The position numbers were made by a program, and so were the translations under genes. Under the pieces are notes generated by a model. The model did no database searches. It worked only from the letters and a program-made list of their open reading frames with translations, and was not told where the DNA came from. A stretch of 64,000 nt of DNA from Phycisphaerae bacterium (GTDB lineage Bacteria; Planctomycetota; Phycisphaerae; UBA1845; Fen-1342). This document shows positions 61,782 through 64,000 of the stretch, piece after piece (within the stretch, counting starts at the first letter, position 1; each line of letters begins with the position of its first letter). The DNA lies in NCBI GenBank assembly GCA_028277645.1, contig JANQFV010000021.1, positions 1 to 64,000 of the forward strand, in the 5' to 3' direction.

Positions 61782-62552
61782 GTGCCCGACGGTTCTGGGA
61801 ACGCTGAAGAAGTGCCCGCGGCTCCGGCGCGTGATGACGCGATGGCGCTGCTGCGCCGTCTCGGACCGGCGGGGCCGCTGGCGATCATCGCCGCGACGCT
61901 GCCGGCGATCGGGGGCTTTGCGCTGCTCGGGACGCTCACCATCGTCGGGCCCTGGCTGCGCTCACACCAGGAAGCCGGCGTCGCGTTGTACGTGGTCGGC
62001 TTCGCTGTGCTCGCGGGGCTTGCCATTCTGCCGACCTACGCCCAGGCCATTCTCGGCGGTTGGGCCTTCAAATTCGCGGTCGGGTTCCCCGCGGCGCTGG
62101 CTGGGTTCGTGGGCGGCTCACTGATCGGCTACTTCATCGCGCGCCGGGCCACGGGCGACCGCGTGGTCGGAATCATCAACGAGAAACCGAAGTGGCGGGC
62201 GGTCTACGAAGCCCTGCTGCATAGCGGCTTCTGGCGGACACTGCTTATCATTGCACTGGTGCGCGTCCCGCTCAATTCGCCGTTCGCGATCACGAATCTG
62301 GTGATGGCGGCCACCCGCGTGCCGCTGTCGGCGTATTTCATCGGCACACTGGTGGGTATGGCACCCCGCACGGCGGCGGCGGTCTGGATCGCGGCAAACC
62401 TGCAGGAACTGACCGTCAGCGGTACGAAACAGCCCTGGATGTGGATCGCCAGCATCGTGGTGACGGTGATCGTGGTGATCATCGTGGGTGTGATCGCGAA
62501 TCACGCTGTGGCCCGCGTGACGAAAGCGGAACCGGCAAGAGAGACCACGTAA
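61782..62552 (+). CDS. TVP38/TMEM64 (DedA-like SNARE-associated) membrane protein
   Basis: The protein has 256 residues with about six TM segments: LAIIAATLPAIGGFALLGTL, the ALYVVGFAVLAGLAILP segment, a reentrant GGSLIGYFIARR and further hydrophobic runs to VVTVIVVIIVGVIA. The P-x8-G-type reentrant loop (PTYAQAILGGWAFKFAVG) and LVRVPLNSPFAITNLVMAAT are characteristic of the VTT domain. Such proteins act in membrane lipid scrambling or transport. Start GTG 61782 is preferred because GAGGA lies 5 bases before it; TTG 61767 is possible. Confidence 0.85.
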   Translation: MPDGSGNAEEVPAAPARDDAMALLRRLGPAGPLAIIAATLPAIGGFALLGTLTIVGPWLRSHQEAGVALYVVGFAVLAGLAILPTYAQAILGGWAFKFAVGFPAALAGFVGGSLIGYFIARRATGDRVVGIINEKPKWRAVYEALLHSGFWRTLLIIALVRVPLNSPFAITNLVMAATRVPLSAYFIGTLVGMAPRTAAAVWIAANLQELTVSGTKQPWMWIASIVVTVIVVIIVGVIANHAVARVTKAEPARETT

Positions 62553-62652
62553 CGATTGGTTTCTTTGGTTTTCCGCGTTTTCGGGAACCTGTCCGGGGGA
62601 TTGCCGTCCAACCTATAATGGTGGCAGGTGCGGCCGCGGAGTTGAGGTGCGC

Positions 62653-63894
62653 ATGCGTCCTGCAGAGGAAACCGGGCTTAACGCCGTCTCCGGGAGGCTA
62701 GGGGCACTTCTCGCGGTCTTGCTGCTGATCTGCGTTGCTCCGGCCATGCTCGGGGACATCTTCCACCTCGAGGGCGGCGGGCGCCTGGAGGGCACGCTCG
62801 AACAGGAGATCGACGGCAACTACCGGATTCGGACCACGGTGGGCATCGTCACCGTGCCGGCGTCTTCCGTGGAGCGCATCGAGGAGGCCGAGACGCCACT
62901 TGATGAGTACGAGCGGCTGCGCGATCAGACGGCAGGCACGCCCGAGGCGCAGGTGCAACTGGCCGAGTGGTGCGCGGAACAGGGTCTGCGGGGGCAACGC
63001 CGCCAGCATCTGCGACGCGCGATCGAGCTCGATCCGAATTGTGAACCGGCGCGGCTGGCGTTGGGATATGTGCGGGTCGGTGAATTGTGGGTGGATGGCC
63101 GCAAGGTCACGCAGCGGGAAGAGAAGGCCGCGGCGGCGGCGGAAGCGGAGGATCCGGAGAAGCTTGCACGCGCGATTCAGGCCCAGTGGTATCGGCGAAT
63201 TCGGGCGATCAAGAGCTCGTTGCTCGACGCATCGCTGGAACGTTTGGTCCGCGACGGGCAGCGGAAGATCCGCGAGATTCGCGATCCGCTAGCCATCCTC
63301 CCGCTGACGAAGGTGCTGAGCGAGGGCTCAGTGGCCTGCCGACAGTTACTGGTCGAGGTTCTGCGCGGATTTCCGCAGGACGAGTCCACCATGAACCTCG
63401 CCCTGTTGGCGTTGCTCGACCCGAACGAAGCGGTTCGACACGGCGCGCTCGCCGAGCTGCGCCGCCGTGAAGATCCGCGCGTGATTCCCAACTACCGCGA
63501 AGGTGTTCGTAACGGTAACGATCTGATTCTCCGCCGCAGTGCAATCGCGTTGGGCGAACTCGGCGCCGCCGAAGCGGTGCCCGACCTGATCGACCGGCTG
63601 ACGGCCCGGCGCAATCGTTGGGTAGAAGTGCCGGTGAAGCAGTACGTTCGTCGACTCCCAAGGTTGTTCAACGGGCAGACGATTGTCAGCCTGGGCGGCA
63701 GCGATCTGCGTGTTGCCCACACGCCACAGGTTGGCCTGTGGCGGATTGCCGACCAGGTCGAAAACGAGTGGCAGTATCGCCAGGTGACGGTGTATCGCAC
63801 CGAAGTGCTCGAAGCGCTGAAGAAGCTGACCGGGCAGAACTTCGGGTTCGAGCACGAAGCGTGGCGCCGTTGGTACAAGGAGCACACCCAATGA
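62653..63894 (+). CDS. Exported HEAT-repeat-like protein
   Basis: A 413-residue protein with a signal peptide (residues 18-34, ending APAMLGDI). It then has a beta-rich part near residues 36-75 (RLEGTLEQEIDGNYRIRTT) and a TPR/HEAT-like solenoid with HEAT-like repeats at about residues 225-330 (LALLALLDPNEAVRHGAL, GELGAAEAVPDLIDRL). No catalytic motif. Start ATG 62653 with GAGGTG just upstream. The stop overlaps the next ATG by 4 bases, so it is coupled to the following exported protein. Function unknown. Confidence 0.82.
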   Translation: MRPAEETGLNAVSGRLGALLAVLLLICVAPAMLGDIFHLEGGGRLEGTLEQEIDGNYRIRTTVGIVTVPASSVERIEEAETPLDEYERLRDQTAGTPEAQVQLAEWCAEQGLRGQRRQHLRRAIELDPNCEPARLALGYVRVGELWVDGRKVTQREEKAAAAAEAEDPEKLARAIQAQWYRRIRAIKSSLLDASLERLVRDGQRKIREIRDPLAILPLTKVLSEGSVACRQLLVEVLRGFPQDESTMNLALLALLDPNEAVRHGALAELRRREDPRVIPNYREGVRNGNDLILRRSAIALGELGAAEAVPDLIDRLTARRNRWVEVPVKQYVRRLPRLFNGQTIVSLGGSDLRVAHTPQVGLWRIADQVENEWQYRQVTVYRTEVLEALKKLTGQNFGFEHEAWRRWYKEHTQ

Positions 63895-64000
63895 TCCGGC
63901 GCAGCATGATTCTCATCGCGGCCGCGTTTGCGGCTGGCATTGTTCAGGCTCAGGATGATCGTGCGCTAATCGAGCAGGCCGCGCTTCAGACAGGGCGCCC
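63891..64000 (+). CDS. Exported protein, N-terminus only
   Basis: ATG 63891 overlaps the stop of the HEAT gene. The 36 codons seen encode a signal peptide (MILIAAAFAAGIVQAQ) followed by DDRALIEQAA, and then the window ends. Too little remains to tell the product. It is translationally coupled to the gene before it. Confidence 0.75.
   Translation, partial: MIRRSMILIAAAFAAGIVQAQDDRALIEQAALQTGR

Noticed and set aside
1..64000. CRISPR array, prophage, integron or plasmid genes
   Set aside because: No regularly spaced direct repeats, no cas, integrase, capsid, terminase or replication genes were seen anywhere in the window.

Overview
The window is GC-rich, densely coding bacterial chromosome. 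It most resembles a Planctomycetota genome, perhaps Phycisphaerae (inference). The support is an lpxC-fabZ fusion gene inside a Gram-negative lipid A cluster, futalosine-route menaquinone synthesis (MqnD), many lipoproteins and exported beta-propeller, TPR and HEAT proteins, a DUF58/VWA pair, and short palindromic repeats scattered between and into genes. No phage, plasmid, IS transposase or CRISPR array was seen. It looks like core chromosome with a few accessory insertions.

Layout. 0-5.8 kb: the start of a lipoprotein related to plant violaxanthin de-epoxidase (minus strand, running off the left edge), a tRNA-Leu(UAA) lacking the long variable arm, ygfZ and cinA in divergent orientation, a TPR protein and a lipoprotein. 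5.9-10.3 kb: a stand-alone receiver, DUF58 and BatA/VWA proteins, a small conserved-looking protein and a PilZ protein. 10.3-17.7 kb (minus): a probable envelope operon, sppA - trpG/pabA-like - lipoprotein - skp - lpxD - lpxC/fabZ - lpxA - Gfo/Idh dehydrogenase. 17.8-26.3 kb: minimal zincin, exported squalene-cyclase-repeat protein, recJ, mtnP, an orphan 748-residue protein, mqnD, dodecin.

26.5-35.3 kb: two exported PQQ-type beta-propellers and a YceI/TPR protein, then an FtsX-type ABC exporter and a degenerate receiver. 35.4-45.8 kb: PEP carboxykinase, a cytidylate-kinase-like protein, a DHOD-like protein with pyruvate:ferredoxin oxidoreductase, a HypB-like GTPase and a two-component pair. 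45.8-52.3 kb is a more disturbed stretch: a gene remnant, a PD-(D/E)XK nuclease-like protein, a hydrolase gene fragment, a SpoIIE-type phosphatase, the intact hydrolase, a coiled-coil protein and a dGTPase-like HD hydrolase. 52.4-64 kb: acetyl-CoA hydrolase/transferase fused to GNAT, ADP-forming acyl-CoA synthetase, heme A synthase, a NifU-type protein, a glycosyltransferase, a nucleotide-sugar epimerase/dehydratase, a TVP38 membrane protein and a HEAT-repeat protein.

Together the genes suggest a facultative chemoheterotroph: PFOR plus acetate/acyl-CoA interconversion for fermentative or low-oxygen growth, heme A and menaquinone for respiration, and lipid A in the outer membrane. The observations most worth following are the violaxanthin-de-epoxidase-like lipoprotein, the short-armed tRNA-Leu, palindromic repeats that encode protein termini including a signal peptide, a HypB-like GTPase lacking its metal ligands, and a hydrolase-derived direct repeat bracketing a phosphatase gene. 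Family assignments come from reading motifs and from remembered family sequences; no database search was run.
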